A DNA stretch of 41,290 nt, from contig NW_019775564.1 in assembly GCF_001039355.2 (NCBI RefSeq), positions 110,345-151,634 on the forward strand. Direction: 5' to 3'. The notes below the pieces were generated by a model. The model was given only the letters and a program-made list of their open reading frames with translations. It was not told where the DNA came from and did not search any database. Below are positions 1 through 11,960 of this stretch, piece by piece. This DNA is from Lingula anatina. Taxonomy: Eukaryota; Brachiopoda; Lingulata; Lingulida; Lingulidae. The translations under genes and the position numbers were made by a program. Each line of letters begins with the position of its first letter. The stretch's first letter is position 1.

Positions 1-34
1 TATATATATATTTTTTGTCCGTTTGAAGTAATGT

Positions 35-3000
35 TCATTCTTTCAGTTTGTGCCACTGTGCAATCTGTTTTCTGGGACAGTTCACCACTTCACTCCAGTG
101 GCACAATTCATTCCCCTTAGTATGTACACCCAGGTCCAGTCTGCCTATGACCTCATTCTTGGTGACACGATCGTAGTCTAAGAGAAGCAGTTCCAGACCA
201 ATGTTTTCGAGGCCTTCGTTCGACGGTACGTCAAATACGAAAGATTCGTTGAAAACTGGATTGACGGTTCTTTTCTTGACGTGGGTTTTCTTTTTCGCAA
301 CACGTTGGCCGTCGTATAACAAATAAATCTTTACATATGGATCTGGAAAAAGAAGATGAAGAAGATAAATTACACTATTTCATACATATATAATGATCCA
401 TTTTATAATGACATTTAACGTTCATAATATATATTTATTGCACGACATTTCGTGTGTTGATAATTTCCTCCACCAGATTCGTCTAGCACTGAGAATAAAC
501 AGTAATGGCCAACGGGAGGTTAATTCTTTTTTGTCTGATATTACAAAATGCCTAACATAATTTTTGGTAGTGAATAAAAACGTCACGGGCAATGGGAAAC
601 TTCAGATATCCAAAGCTTTTCTTAAACTCTGTTAGATGTAAGATAGACAAAGTAATTATAGTACCATTACACATCCCACGAGACAAGCCTTGCGACCAGT
701 GCCAATAACACAAAAGTAATATCCTTTGACGTATTGGCTGCCATGCAAATATTTTGTTTGTATCTATTCTAATGTAGAGTTGACATGCCAGGCTTCCAGA
801 TAGTTTGCTATCATCTCGATATTCTCAGAGTTCACCATTTACGTAGTTCCATCAGTTAATTGGAGATCGCAGTCAGATATAGTTTCTACAGGAAATTGGG
901 TTGGCTTTGCATAATATGCAGGAACACAGCTACAGGTCGCTCAGATTCACATTATTTGAAGCAGGCTGTCTTTTACTAGATACACCAGCGGCATTTACTA
1001 ATGTTATAACAGTATTTATTCTTAGGTTCGCGGTAGCAATAAAACAGACTGTGGTGGGCGGTACTCGAAATTTTTGGTTTGCTCTAATTACAGCGGTCGC
1101 GCTAATTGGCAGTCAGTTTCTGCTTAGAGAGACCCTGATATCTTCTTAAATCTATTACTTTTGATTTAAGTGAGTTCTGATGTTTTGGTTACCAACCCTG
1201 AGTAAAGTGGTTCATTAATTATTATTGGCCTCGAGGGAGGGTTTCTGCACTGTGACGCCATATTGATATTGGGACAGTAAAATATTTGTGTCGGTGTCAT
1301 TGTCGGCGTGAAGGGTTACTTTCGTACGTGTGCTTCTCTGTATAATGTGTGACACATTGACAAGAGAATACATCTACTGGGATGTTTCACATCGCACTTG
1401 ACTAGTAATCAGGTCGATATATCAATAGCTTTATTTGTATAATCATGCCTGAATTATTGGCAGCAACTCGTGTCGTGGGAATGGTATTACTGCCAACCTG
1501 TTGTGTCTTTGATATTAACCACCACTTGCGCGTCTTTGCCACATCCGTTATTTCACGCCGATTCATCAGACAGGCCATTTTAAATCTAACAATTAAAGGA
1601 GTTACTTGTGCTATTTTTGTATGGTGTCCAATTTTATTTTTCGCTTAGTTTAAAAGTAACGAATGCATATTCTCTGTGCTTACCCAACTGTTGTTATCTT
1701 CACATTCATTTTCCATTAGCAAACGTGTAAGTTCACAAATAGATCTTAATACTTGCAGTAGCATATGTCTAACTTTATAATTATCTCTCAATAATATCCT
1801 TTTACTGCTATATCTTTCGTTTTATCCTTGCAAGGAATACGCTTACGTAATATGTGAAATACGCAATGTAGGCCGTACAGATTCTGCGATTAAATTTTAA
1901 TTTAAACAACGTGTAGGTGAGGTTTTTGAAGTGTTTCAGTAGAATTTGAGCTGTGCATGATGGCGAATATTTATGAGTTTCCATTATAAACTAACCACAA
2001 TTACACTGCGAGGCTTGCGTTTCACGAGTCACTTCACATCCCCTCCTGGTAACGCGCCCACACAGCCTAATGCGCCAGACTTTGAGAAACTCCGTTTCTA
2101 GACAGCTCTTGTTTTTTTCTATATATTTCATTGGATTCTGCAATTCGCGTGACCCAGGAGAAATGGCCCCATCAAGCACTGAATCAAAAACCCATAAATC
2201 ACAAGTAATCAGATTTCCTGACAGAAGATGCAGGATAGGTATTGATATAACGTGCGCATTATGACAAAACACAATCGAATCCCTTGTTTGCTACTGGTTC
2301 TAATGCCAATACGAAGACATTTCCTTATTATGTAAACCATGACATTTATATAAATGAAATATTATTGTTAAGATTATTAGTAGAATGGGTTAATCATTAC
2401 TTCGTCTTGGTGATAGCTATTTCTAGTCATTCTGCCCTAGTACCTTAGAAATGCCCACGCCGAACAGGCATTGCCATTCAAAGATAATGTCACACATTCC
2501 CAAAAGTCGCGTGTTATATTAAGCAATTATGCACCAACGAAAGTTCTTGAATGAAAATACTTAGGGTTTGGATCTTATAGAACCAGCGGTGGTAATGATC
2601 TCGGTTTCCAAAATGTTGGAAGTTTAAGGTTAAGAAGAAAATTAATTCTAGGAATTATTATATATAGACCTGCTTCATTGCGCCGCGGGAAAAAAAACAG
2701 CTAAATTTAGGACTGAGGAGCGGTATGACATTTTACATGCCGTGTTGCATCATCGTTTGAAACGCCATTACATGACTGGGATTTCATGTCATTCTGCAGC
2801 TGTTTGAAGGCATTTCTTCAAACGACACCGCCACCTTATTTATAAAACTATATCTCCGTTTATGTACATTACACTATGAAAACTGTTTGTTTTTTCTACT
2901 TCAGGCACCTTGAGGCATTCCTATGAATTTGCATATATATTATACATTCAACAGTCAAATATAAGTTCGAATCTAAAAGAAAGCAGCAAAGCTGTAAAAT

Positions 3001-4653
3001 GTACAGAAATAAAGCAGAAAATTACTATGATAGTGTACAAAACAATATAACATGATGCTTAACAGCATAAATCACCAGCAATTTTAATCATATCTTACTG
3101 TTATTACGGCCATTCAGAAAATCTAACTAGTACAGGGCATCAGGCCCATGGGAGTTCAAAGTTCCACCTCAAAAATCCCATTGTGTGAAAAGTGACTTCT
3201 TCACAAAATACTGCATAACTTCAAGAACAAAAGTCCAATAAATAGCTGTTATTCTAATTTGGCCTGTATTTTGGTACCATAAATCAGTCCAGTAAACTGC
3301 AAGATAATAAGCCACACTTTTTTACATTTATTTCGTTAACTGTGAAAAGTACACGGGGACGCCGCCGACGACGACAGACGCAGGTGATGGCTGAATGTAT
3401 AGATATACGGTGTCTGTACATAAAAATACAAATATGACTTCTACTTCATTGGTTCGAATGACAAGCAAGCGTTTCGACATGCGTGCATGTAAATCAATTT
3501 ACGGAGATGTCGTAAAGTTAATCAAAATGCGGTTTCATCTACCTATGTCACCATCAATCATTTCTTCTACGACCATACATCCACCATATCCGTATTAAGG
3601 CAACGACGCCTTCATAATCAAATTTCAGCTGTTTTATTGACGCTATAAATTGAAGAAAGTGGTTTTATATGTATTGCCAATAATGCCTCGTTTACTGGAC
3701 TGAAGCAGTCATTAACCACAAGACGGTGAACATGATGTCACCAACAGATACGTAATTAGAAACTCTTATTTATTTTTATCCCCTCGGCATTATACAGTAA
3801 ATTCAATTTTGTTTGCTTTAACATGCGCGTTTTGCAATAGTCTCAAAACACTGGGCTCATGTAGCGGATTATCTCCACTTGCAGACGTAATATTACTATT
3901 CAGTCATGCGAATAAGAGCATTGACGTGAGCACTTCGGCCTGCCTTCATTCCAAGGAATATTGGATTTGCCAGAGGATATTAGGAGACAAAGGTCACTCA
4001 CTCAGACGAAAATTGCTTTGCCGAGAGTGTATTTGGTCGACTATGCTTTTCAAATGAAGTTTCCAAGGAAAGAGAAGAAAGCATTACAGTGTAAAACCTT
4101 CCTCACGCCAGTGGATTCTAAAAGGCACGTAGATACTGTGAGGCCTATCAACTGGTCATGTTTGATTGGGTTAATATCGACTTTATTTCCCGTAATTCGA
4201 TGTAAACAGAAAAAAATCTTTTCATAAAGATGCCTCTTCTAAGCCTCAATGTCACATTACCTGTCGCTTGGGATTTGACTAATTGTCGTATTCAGAAATT
4301 CAGAATGGCCTTCGTGATTTCAGCCATGTACGCCGAAGCAAACAAATTGGTGAATTTCAAAACGCGCTGAACTAAAAATATTTGCAGTTTTGCTGCCGTT
4401 TAAAGTAAACCCATATAATTGTTATAGTTTTTTTATTCCTTACACCTTTTTTATCATCAATATTTGCTATGTTTTATACATATATTCAATAATTGTAATA
4501 GCATTATGCACAGAGAGAGAGGGAGAGGAGATGTACACGGCAGATGTATGTATACACTGTACGCATTGGTAAAATAACATTGTTTTAACATAATTGTTTC
4601 TCTTTATTTTTACCTTATTACGTTTTTAGACATAGAGACCCTTCATTGACTTT

Positions 4654-4710
<57 letters not shown>

Positions 4711-7700
4711 GCCTTTGCGTACGGAAAATGAGATATTGGAAAACCTAGAAGCATTCTGGACAAGTCGATTACTGTCTGGTCGGTAATGCCATTATGTTAA
4801 TAATTGTGCTGTCTATTCATTGCTTTTCATTCATAATTCTGGCGCTATTTGGATTACGATCACGCTATTAACTTGCCAAAGAATACAACATTAGAAATCC
4901 AACACTTCAGAAAGAAGTGAAATGCTTAGATCCCAAGTTATCTAAGGTAATTTTGTTCTCATTTTCCTCTGCTTTTCCTTCTTTAGTATGGATCTAAATT
5001 CTTTAGTATAGATCTAAATTTTAAGGCGTAATAAAACCAACTAACAGGAGGAGTACTAGTTAAATACGACATAACTTTCATTTGATTGTACTAGAACATA
5101 AGTCTGGAATACATGATATCTACGAAGACAAATTTGAGAATTTCAAAACGCGCTTAATAAAAGCATTTCTTGTTTTGCTGCCGTTTAAAGAAACCCCGGA
5201 CTGGCTTTATGGTTTTTAGTCTCTCACATCTTCTTAATAAAAAATATTCGATATATGTAATATATATCTATTGAATAAATTGCCCTAGTATTATGTCTCT
5301 CTCTTTACATACATACATATATATATATACAGAAGACATTAACTTTACCTGTACACAGTTAATGAAGTATAACTAGAAGTAGTAACATACACGTACATGT
5401 ACCTGACAGGCCGGTGACGTCCATCTTGGGGAGATCTCTGGCCTTCAAGATGACCACGGTCAATCTGTTGGCCACCGGCTGATAACACAGGGAGACCAAC
5501 AGTTCCCCGCGTCCCTGGGTTACTATCTGGAACAAATGGGAGGTTAATCTATACTAACAGGGAGGAGTATATGGTGTTATGATTTCCCTTAATATAGACC
5601 TGCATCACATTAGATATGTGTACAAAGATATTATACAAGGTACGCGTACATCTACAAATATAGACTTTGGCTTATGCGACATTTTGTTTTGCAGACTTTA
5701 CAGAGGTCTGTTGCCGTGCTATGCGCAAAACAACAATGAAAACACCGAAAGCAAAAGTCTATAATTGCTTTATTGTATAATTTAATACCTAAAAGTAAAT
5801 ACCCTATAGGATAACATCATAAGATGCAACTTTGGTATCACCCAACACCGCTGTGGTCTGATTAATGAGGTTTCCTTTTCTTTGATTGGCCAAAAATCGT
5901 TGATATGATGATGTCATTCGTCAATATAAGGTTTGGTGATGTCGCCCTCGGTCAATGTCATTTTTTATCATAGCTCAAATTCATGTACTTAAAGCCAATA
6001 TTTATGCTCATTATAATTACTGATTGTGAAATAAATATGCTATGCGAAACGCCCGCGTTCCATTGTTTCAATCTCTTCCTATTTCAAACTACGGCTTGGA
6101 TAGAATACACAAAATTCTCAAATAAAAATAAATTACCAGCACCAAACACAGAACGGTGTGTTATGCAATTTAAACAGAATAAATCATTATTTCTTGCAAA
6201 GCTGTGGACGAATCTTTTGAAAACTATGAATACTTGTCAGTGCAGCGTTTCTTTTGTAAGAGTTCCTCAAGCCAGCGACGTTCAAATTGAAAGCCGTATA
6301 AAATGCAATACCCAGGCGAGATCTCAACGGAATTTCGTTTGTTTTCAGCAAAAACAAAATCTGTTTGACTAACCTTCTGTCATAATAAGTGTCTGGCATC
6401 TTTTTTGTAAGATACTAACAATACAGCATCATGCCTAGTAGTCTATCATAGGTGTCAAGTTGTAGAGCATTTACGTCTGTATTGATTGTTGAAAAAAAGA
6501 ATGGTTGTAATTCAATTAGAGTATATGTAGACACTAATCTTACCTTCTGTTGCCGAGGAACAATTTCTTTGCAGATGGTTTTCTCTTTATGACCCAGTTC
6601 CACGTCTGCGAGAGGATACACCACTTCCCCTATGATTTCATCCCTCGAGAAACGGTCAAAGCTGACAACAACAAAATGGAAGGTGATGCTTTGAAGCTGA
6701 TTCACACTGATCCCGTAGAAAGTAAAAATTTCGTCGTACGTTGGGTTCAAGGTTTTTCTGAGTACTCGTGTTTTCACTTTGTGTCTCTTGTCAGGGAGGA
6801 GCTGCAGTTTGATGTAAGGATCAGCAGTAACATTTGCAGGATCTTTAGCCGGTAGGTCACACGCTCTCAATATGGTGACGACAAGAGACATCTTCTTCTG
6901 GTCATATTGTACCGTGAAGTGAAGTGTCCCAAGTTTTTGCTTCTTTTCCTCCAAATATTTTTCCATGGTCTTTTCGTCATTTTCAGGGGTAAAGTCCCCC
7001 TTTTCGCTCTCCATGTGATAGGCCTCTCCCTTGAACTGCTGCGATTCTAGGTGTTGATGTAGAGGCCCAGAAGAAGATGGCGGAATCTTTTTGTCAGGCA
7101 CCATTGGCTCCAAGCGCTGTCCATGGCCCGGACATACCGGGCTTTTCATGGAGATTGAAGACGCGCTGGATTTAAGGCTAGTGCTGCTGAGATCTTTCTT
7201 GGGTGCACGTTTAAAAGCCGCCGAGGCATAGTCTGGGTGATGTCTAAAGGCAAAGCGGCGTCTGTAGCAGGTTATAAAGCAGATGGACAAGGAGACGAGG
7301 AAAGCCAAACCACCAAAACAGATTCCCAGAATGGCACCCACGTGTACTGAAAATATATATATATTTAATCAACTTATTTTAGAAAATCTCAAAATGACTC
7401 TGACTAATTTAATAATATGTCACACATTATGTTTATTACAATTGGAGATATAATGGGCCCTACGTAAGTCAGCCATTATATGTTGTCCTTGTCATATTCG
7501 CCGGCCTCGATTCAGATGTTGTTTAAAATTCGCAGACTGTAAATATATATTTGAAAATACTGGTCTACAAAATTATTTTGAGCATCACTTTGGTATATGT
7601 ATTGACTGCCCACTGACAGTTGAAATACAACATTCATTCAGGTACGGCTGCTTTCTTTAATGATATTAAAAGTTCATGTCACCTTCGAGGATTTTGAAAA

Positions 7701-8621
7701 AAAAGGTAAAAATGACTTCATGATTACTCATCTGAAAAATGGAAAATCTTTCTTGTTTGCTGTTTTATTGAATTCAGATATATAGTTCTAAGTGTTCATT
7801 GCAATGCTTTGCACGGTTTCTGTTTCGCGCGTGCTGAAGTGTGTGTTACTGCTATGTATTAGCGTCATTTCCGAGACACTCTCGCCTTTAATCAAACTAA
7901 TGCCATATGGTGAAAAAAAAATCATAGATTAACTCCTCCACGTTACCCTTTATATTAACACATCTATAATATCGCTGAGTATTATTCAATAAAAACACTT
8001 TGTTAATAGGAATAAAGAGAGATGAAGGTAGTGTATTTATCGAGCGCTTGCTAGGATTACACAGCAAACACTGATTAAGAAAGCAATTCAAGTCCATCCC
8101 ATGATAAATTTAAAGCGCCTCCGCTTAAGAGTTAACATATGGTGAAATACTAAAACATTCACTGTAGAAAGACTCTCTTTTTGTTTTGACATAAACACAT
8201 AGCTCAGTTTTAATGGTAGTCGGTATCTGTATCTCTGTAAATCTACAGGAAATGGGCTTATTTTACATTTACTATGATTGATATTAATGAGATCTTTCAC
8301 ATTTTTAATTGGGTATGGTCTTAGTAAAAACGCTATTTCATTTACTTCTAATTATATTAACATTCTTGCAACAAACTTTTCCTGACGCTTTGACAGAGAA
8401 CTAAGTTGCTTCCAAGCTCTCATAAGATCCTACCACAAATTATTGCTTACGATAGTCTGCTTCACCAACCAAAAAACGACACAGGAACAGCAAGATGTGG
8501 AAGTTGATCAAAATGTATAGAAAAGACAGTTATCTAGAAACCATGTTGTCTAAATTGAAACAATTTCACTGTAAGAATCTGGCTTACCTGGATGTTCGGG
8601 TATTCCTTCTTTTAGTCCCAT
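35..8621 (-). CDS. SYT4: Synaptotagmin-4/11-type vesicle membrane protein, complete, 4 coding exons, 422 aa
   Basis: Coding exons on the minus strand are 8621-8588, 7346-6544, 5526-5403 and 342-35 (stop TGA at 37-35). They total 1269 nt with all phases matching. The protein has a short N-terminus ([11 protein letters not shown]), one membrane segment at about residues 14-38 followed by Cys and an RRR stop-transfer, a linker with low-complexity Ser, C2A at about 150-270 and C2B at about 285-420. C2A has the family signature [14 protein letters not shown]: Ser240 stands where synaptotagmin-1 has a calcium-binding Asp, as in vertebrate SYT4 and SYT11. C2B keeps Asp315, Asp321 and LDYDR, has the basic KKKTHVKK, and ends in WHKLKE. 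Length matches human SYT4 (about 425 aa). SYT4/11 proteins sit on secretory and postsynaptic vesicles and modulate exocytosis. The first exon is assigned from a clean donor and phase; an upstream non-coding exon is possible because TTTTAG directly precedes A-ATG. Confidence 0.95.
2981..3425. repeat. Dispersed repeat family, copy A
   Basis: Segments here recur around 22956-23790 and, for the last part, at 37371-37600. Shared anchors are GCAGCAAAGCTGT...ATGTACAG, TTAACAGCATAA, TTCAGAAAAT, CATCAGGCCCATG and GACGACAGACGCAGGTGATG. The three copies lie inside or next to unrelated genes, so this is an interspersed repeat, possibly SINE-like. I could not identify pol III boxes or a tail. Confidence 0.6.
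4330..4411 (+). repeat. Intronic repeat copy 1, paired with 5121-5196
   Basis: The core GAATTTCAAAACGCGCT and, downstream, TTTTGCTGCCGTTTAAAG occur in the same order and spacing at 5121-5196. Both copies run into AT-rich sequence. They are two diverged insertions of one element or an old local duplication. Confidence 0.6.
4656..4710 (+). repeat. Compound (CT)n(CA)n microsatellite
   Basis: A CT run to 4690 passes directly into a CA run to about 4710, inside the last synaptotagmin intron. Confidence 0.95.
4981..5020 (+). repeat. Two tandem 20-bp units
   Basis: CTTTAGTATGGATCTAAATT at 4981-5000 is repeated at 5001-5020 with one change (G to A). Confidence 0.9.
5121..5196 (+). repeat. Intronic repeat copy 2, paired with 4330-4411
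   Basis: Diverged partner of the copy at 4330-4411; both lie in the last synaptotagmin intron. Similarity is clearest over the AACGCGCT and TTGCTGCCGTTTAAAG blocks. Confidence 0.6.
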
Positions 8622-11600
8622 TCTAAAACCCAAACAGTGTCATAGATTACGAGCTTTGGGATACTTAGGCCCGCACTGTCATGTTCAAGTCAACTCTGTG
8701 GCGCCGTGGATCGCTCATTAGGCGAACTGCGAAAATCGATGAAACCAGATGAACAGAATTTCGCTGCAGTGTGTAATATTCAACATCAGCGCACTAATCT
8801 AGTCTTGGCTAGACCAATCAATATCTCTGCTTTACAAGGCAATGCTTTTACTAGGTATATTTGATGTCGTGAAATATAGAAACTTTTAATGATACATATT
8901 TAATGTTTTTCACGTTTTGTCAAAACTACCGTAGAGACAGGAAGATAGATTTCCAGATGCCATGTAATAAGCCCGCGGCTTTCTTTCTCTAGAATTTCAT
9001 AATACCCAACCAATTTAAAAGAATACTGACATTTCAGAAAGGCTCCCTCTTCTAGCACACATGTAAGTCGCACAGAGAGAATATATGATGAACGTGGCTT
9101 TAAAAAATCGAAAATAATTCATAATTTTATTTTGAAATTTGTAGAATCGTTTTGTCTCGTTTTTCACGTTTCTGATTTGACGTGATTGGAAAAAACATCA
9201 GTGAAGGTGTAACATTGTTGCTTTGCTTCTGACTCACGGTTAGTGTCTTGTTTCGAGAACAATCTACGTCATCCATTCATCAAACATCGGTATGCTGCGC
9301 ATTTGTCGGCGTTCCAAACACTACATGATGTAAACAGGCATGGTTAAAAAGTTCAAAGATGGATTAAGGAACAATTAACGATGGGTGATAACGATAAACG
9401 GAGAAGGTGCGGCGCCGCTGATGCGAACGATCATCCGGATATTATCATTATTGTTATATATGACGAGCAAAACGCCGATTTTCAGAACTTAAGACCACTT
9501 ATTCTTCCGATGTTTAAGTGGCATAAACCACCTCTCGGTTTGTGTTTACCACCCACACACTGTAAATATTAAAGAGGATAAACTATTCTGTTTGGCCTTC
9601 GTAAATTGAAATCCATCAAGAGCTTTTAAGATATCCATTACGCCATGGTTGAATCTTGTATATGCATCTACAGGGACCGATATCATAAGTCATAATAAAT
9701 CGGACTGTATATCTGTTCTATTTGCTCTTTCCAGCGTCTCTTTCCGTCGGCTTTTATTTATTTATTCATTTTTTTTTGTCATTGAGACATACTGAGCAAC
9801 CAATACATAAGATTTATAACCTAGTTTTCATCTAAATTTCATTTATATCAATTCACATCAAACATTATAATTCTTAGGACCCAGTATCTTTCGACCAAGA
9901 TATGTGTTGCTGATAAAGCAGTCCGTTCATCAGACTTACTGTTCGGGCATATTTTAACGAGGCCTGTTGATAAAATGTTCAGTGAACAATTATTGTCTGC
10001 AAAAAAGGGCAATCCAATAGAAATGATATATAATGCAATCACACTGAAATAAGAGAAATCATATTGGCCCTTATTTTGGAGGCTTCTAGTGATCCCAGTC
10101 CCATCGGAGTGAATTTTTGCATTTCGGCTCCATTTTCGTTTACAAATGTAAATCGTTTTTCCTCCCACTGTAACTGACTTCATTAAGTGAGGGGTATCGT
10201 TTTTCGATGCAAAAAAATTGATGCTAGATCTGAGGCAAAGAGGCGTTTGTGTAGTCGCAGAAATTCTGAGAGTGATTTTCTCGTGCATTATCGATATGTT
10301 CCAGGGGGGTTGTTTCTTTAATGTATTTTATACCATGTTTCGGGCCGGTGACAATCAGTTTACTAACCTTAATATTTTTTCATTAGGATTTCACTTTAAA
10401 TTCCCTATGAACGATTTGTCGACTTATGGTCGGCTATCAACAACCATTCCATTTTAGATATACGGGGAAAATAATAGGTGCAACAAAAGGTTTTCATCGC
10501 GCTTTTGTTCTTTTTTCCTTGCCAATGCCCACTTCACCCTGTTCATTCATTCATTCATGACACAGTGTCGCTTAATGTCTAGATCACCTGTACACCATAA
10601 TAATAGTAGTAATCATAATAAAAATAGTCTCGATTTTCGATCATTTTTCACAACTTACCCATTGCATTATATAATCTTTTAAATGCGTTTTTAGAAATAC
10701 AATTGCTATAAATTACGCAAATTATGAAAACACGTATGTCTTTAAACCTAAATCTTTTCTTCTTTCTCATTCATTTTTATTTTTATTTTGTCCTCAAAAG
10801 TGCATAAACAGATATTATATTCAAGTATAGTTCTTTCACGATAGATAAGAGTGATTTACCCTGGTTTTTTCCACACAAAATGGGGTTTTATTGTCATCAT
10901 TTTATTCACAGGTCGACTCATGACGCAAATACATGTTACATCTTTATAAAAATGACTTGCTACACATGCTCAAATTTAACATTTTCTTCTAACTGAAAAT
11001 GCAAGGAATACAGGTAAGCCAAGAGGGATCTTACTACCGTTGAACTAAAGAGCAACGGTTTTGGAACTTGATAGAAAGATGATCGATGGAAAACTTCAAA
11101 ATGGTCCAAGACGCCAGAAATTTGTTACATGATTTATTTACTTTTCCATAGCAGTATCCAACAGACGGTCCCCCGGGTAAATGGAGTTCTTTCTTTTGTG
11201 TCAAGCCTAAGCCAGCTTTGTGATTGATTGAGCTGTAAATGATGCAAGTATACCATTGAAGTATGTTAAGTGCGTTAGTTGAAAATGGTAAAGAAAACAA
11301 AGTAAAATTCATGATAGCGCACGAACGTTTAAAATGTCGTTGGAAGGCTATGAATGTTATCCTTGGTAGGGCCTACTGGAAAAGATTTTTTTAAAACGGG
11401 ACGAAAATCCTAGAAGAGGAAAAGGAAAAAAAATGTTGAGATGACACTATTCATTTAAGAGATGTACCAGTTGAGCAGTGGGCTACATCCCAATTTCGTT
11501 AAAAAATTATCTTATTCTGTTTCCCCGCTTTAAATCGTATTTTCCTCATACACGTCTTTGATTCAGTGTTTATTTTCTGACTATTTAAATAGGAAATATA

Positions 11601-11952
11601 GTCGTCGGGTTATTTCGAGTTATTTTTTCGTTTTAAAAGCCTGGATTGGGAAAAATGATAGCTTTGCAGGATATGTAGACCAAGAAAATCTAGGCAGTTT
11701 TAAACAGGTAGTGCCCTCTGACGTTAAAAGCCTCCCTTACCGTCAGATAGAACTGAAATGCAATTTAGATCAGCTAAGATAACGATTTATTTCTAGTCTG
11801 TTCAATTCATTCGTGTACTGATACATACACTTTATGACCTTGTACATTGCAATGTATAATGTGTGACACTAACGTTTATTGTTACATTGGGATAAGTGGC
11901 AGCTTATCTTGGGTGAAGCGCCATCTAAAGGTGGGACACAGTGTTGATCAAA
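8622..11952. other. Intergenic spacer between head-to-head genes
   Basis: It separates the start codons of the synaptotagmin gene (minus) and the hnRNP M gene (plus). I see no exon with a known domain. The longest open frame, minus 9848-10288 (146 codons), has no recognisable motif. Minor features are an ATTC repeat near 10541-10558 and a 17-nt string at 11853-11869 that also occurs at 1339-1355. Both promoters must lie here, but no TATA box could be placed with confidence. Confidence 0.6.
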
Positions 11953-11960
11953 ATGGCGGA
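11891..11960 (+). promoter_or_regulatory. Possible proximal promoter of the hnRNP M gene
   Basis: An inverted pair of GATA-type sites (GATAAG at 11891-11896 and CTTATC at 11903-11908) lies about 45 nt upstream of the start codon. The start codon sits in AAAATGGCGG, which resembles a YY1 site often found over start codons and is also a good initiation context. The motifs are seen directly; regulatory function is only inferred. Confidence 0.3.

Larger units (their letters stand above)
343..5402 (-). other. Large last intron of the synaptotagmin gene (5.06 kb)
   Basis: The donor is GTACAT after 5403 and the acceptor CCAG precedes 342. The intron carries a copy of a dispersed repeat (2981-3425), a CT/CA microsatellite, two diverged copies of another repeat (4330-4411, 5121-5196) and a 20-bp tandem duplication at 4981-5020. 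Short open frames at 901-1149, 1991-2272 and 5983-6372 look like chance: no known motif and no splice-compatible context. Confidence 0.8.

Noticed and set aside
901-1149. 82-codon plus-strand frame with hydrophobic segments
   Set aside because: Lies inside a synaptotagmin intron, starts at a non-ATG codon, has no known motif and no transcript signals.
9848-10288. 146-codon minus-strand open frame in the intergenic spacer
   Set aside because: No recognisable motif, mixed composition, no splice signals or poly(A) context. Likely chance.
1339-11869. The 17-nt string TGTATAATGTGTGACAC at 1339-1355 and 11853-11869
   Set aside because: The match does not extend. In AT-rich DNA this can occur by chance; a shared repeat remnant is possible but unsupported.
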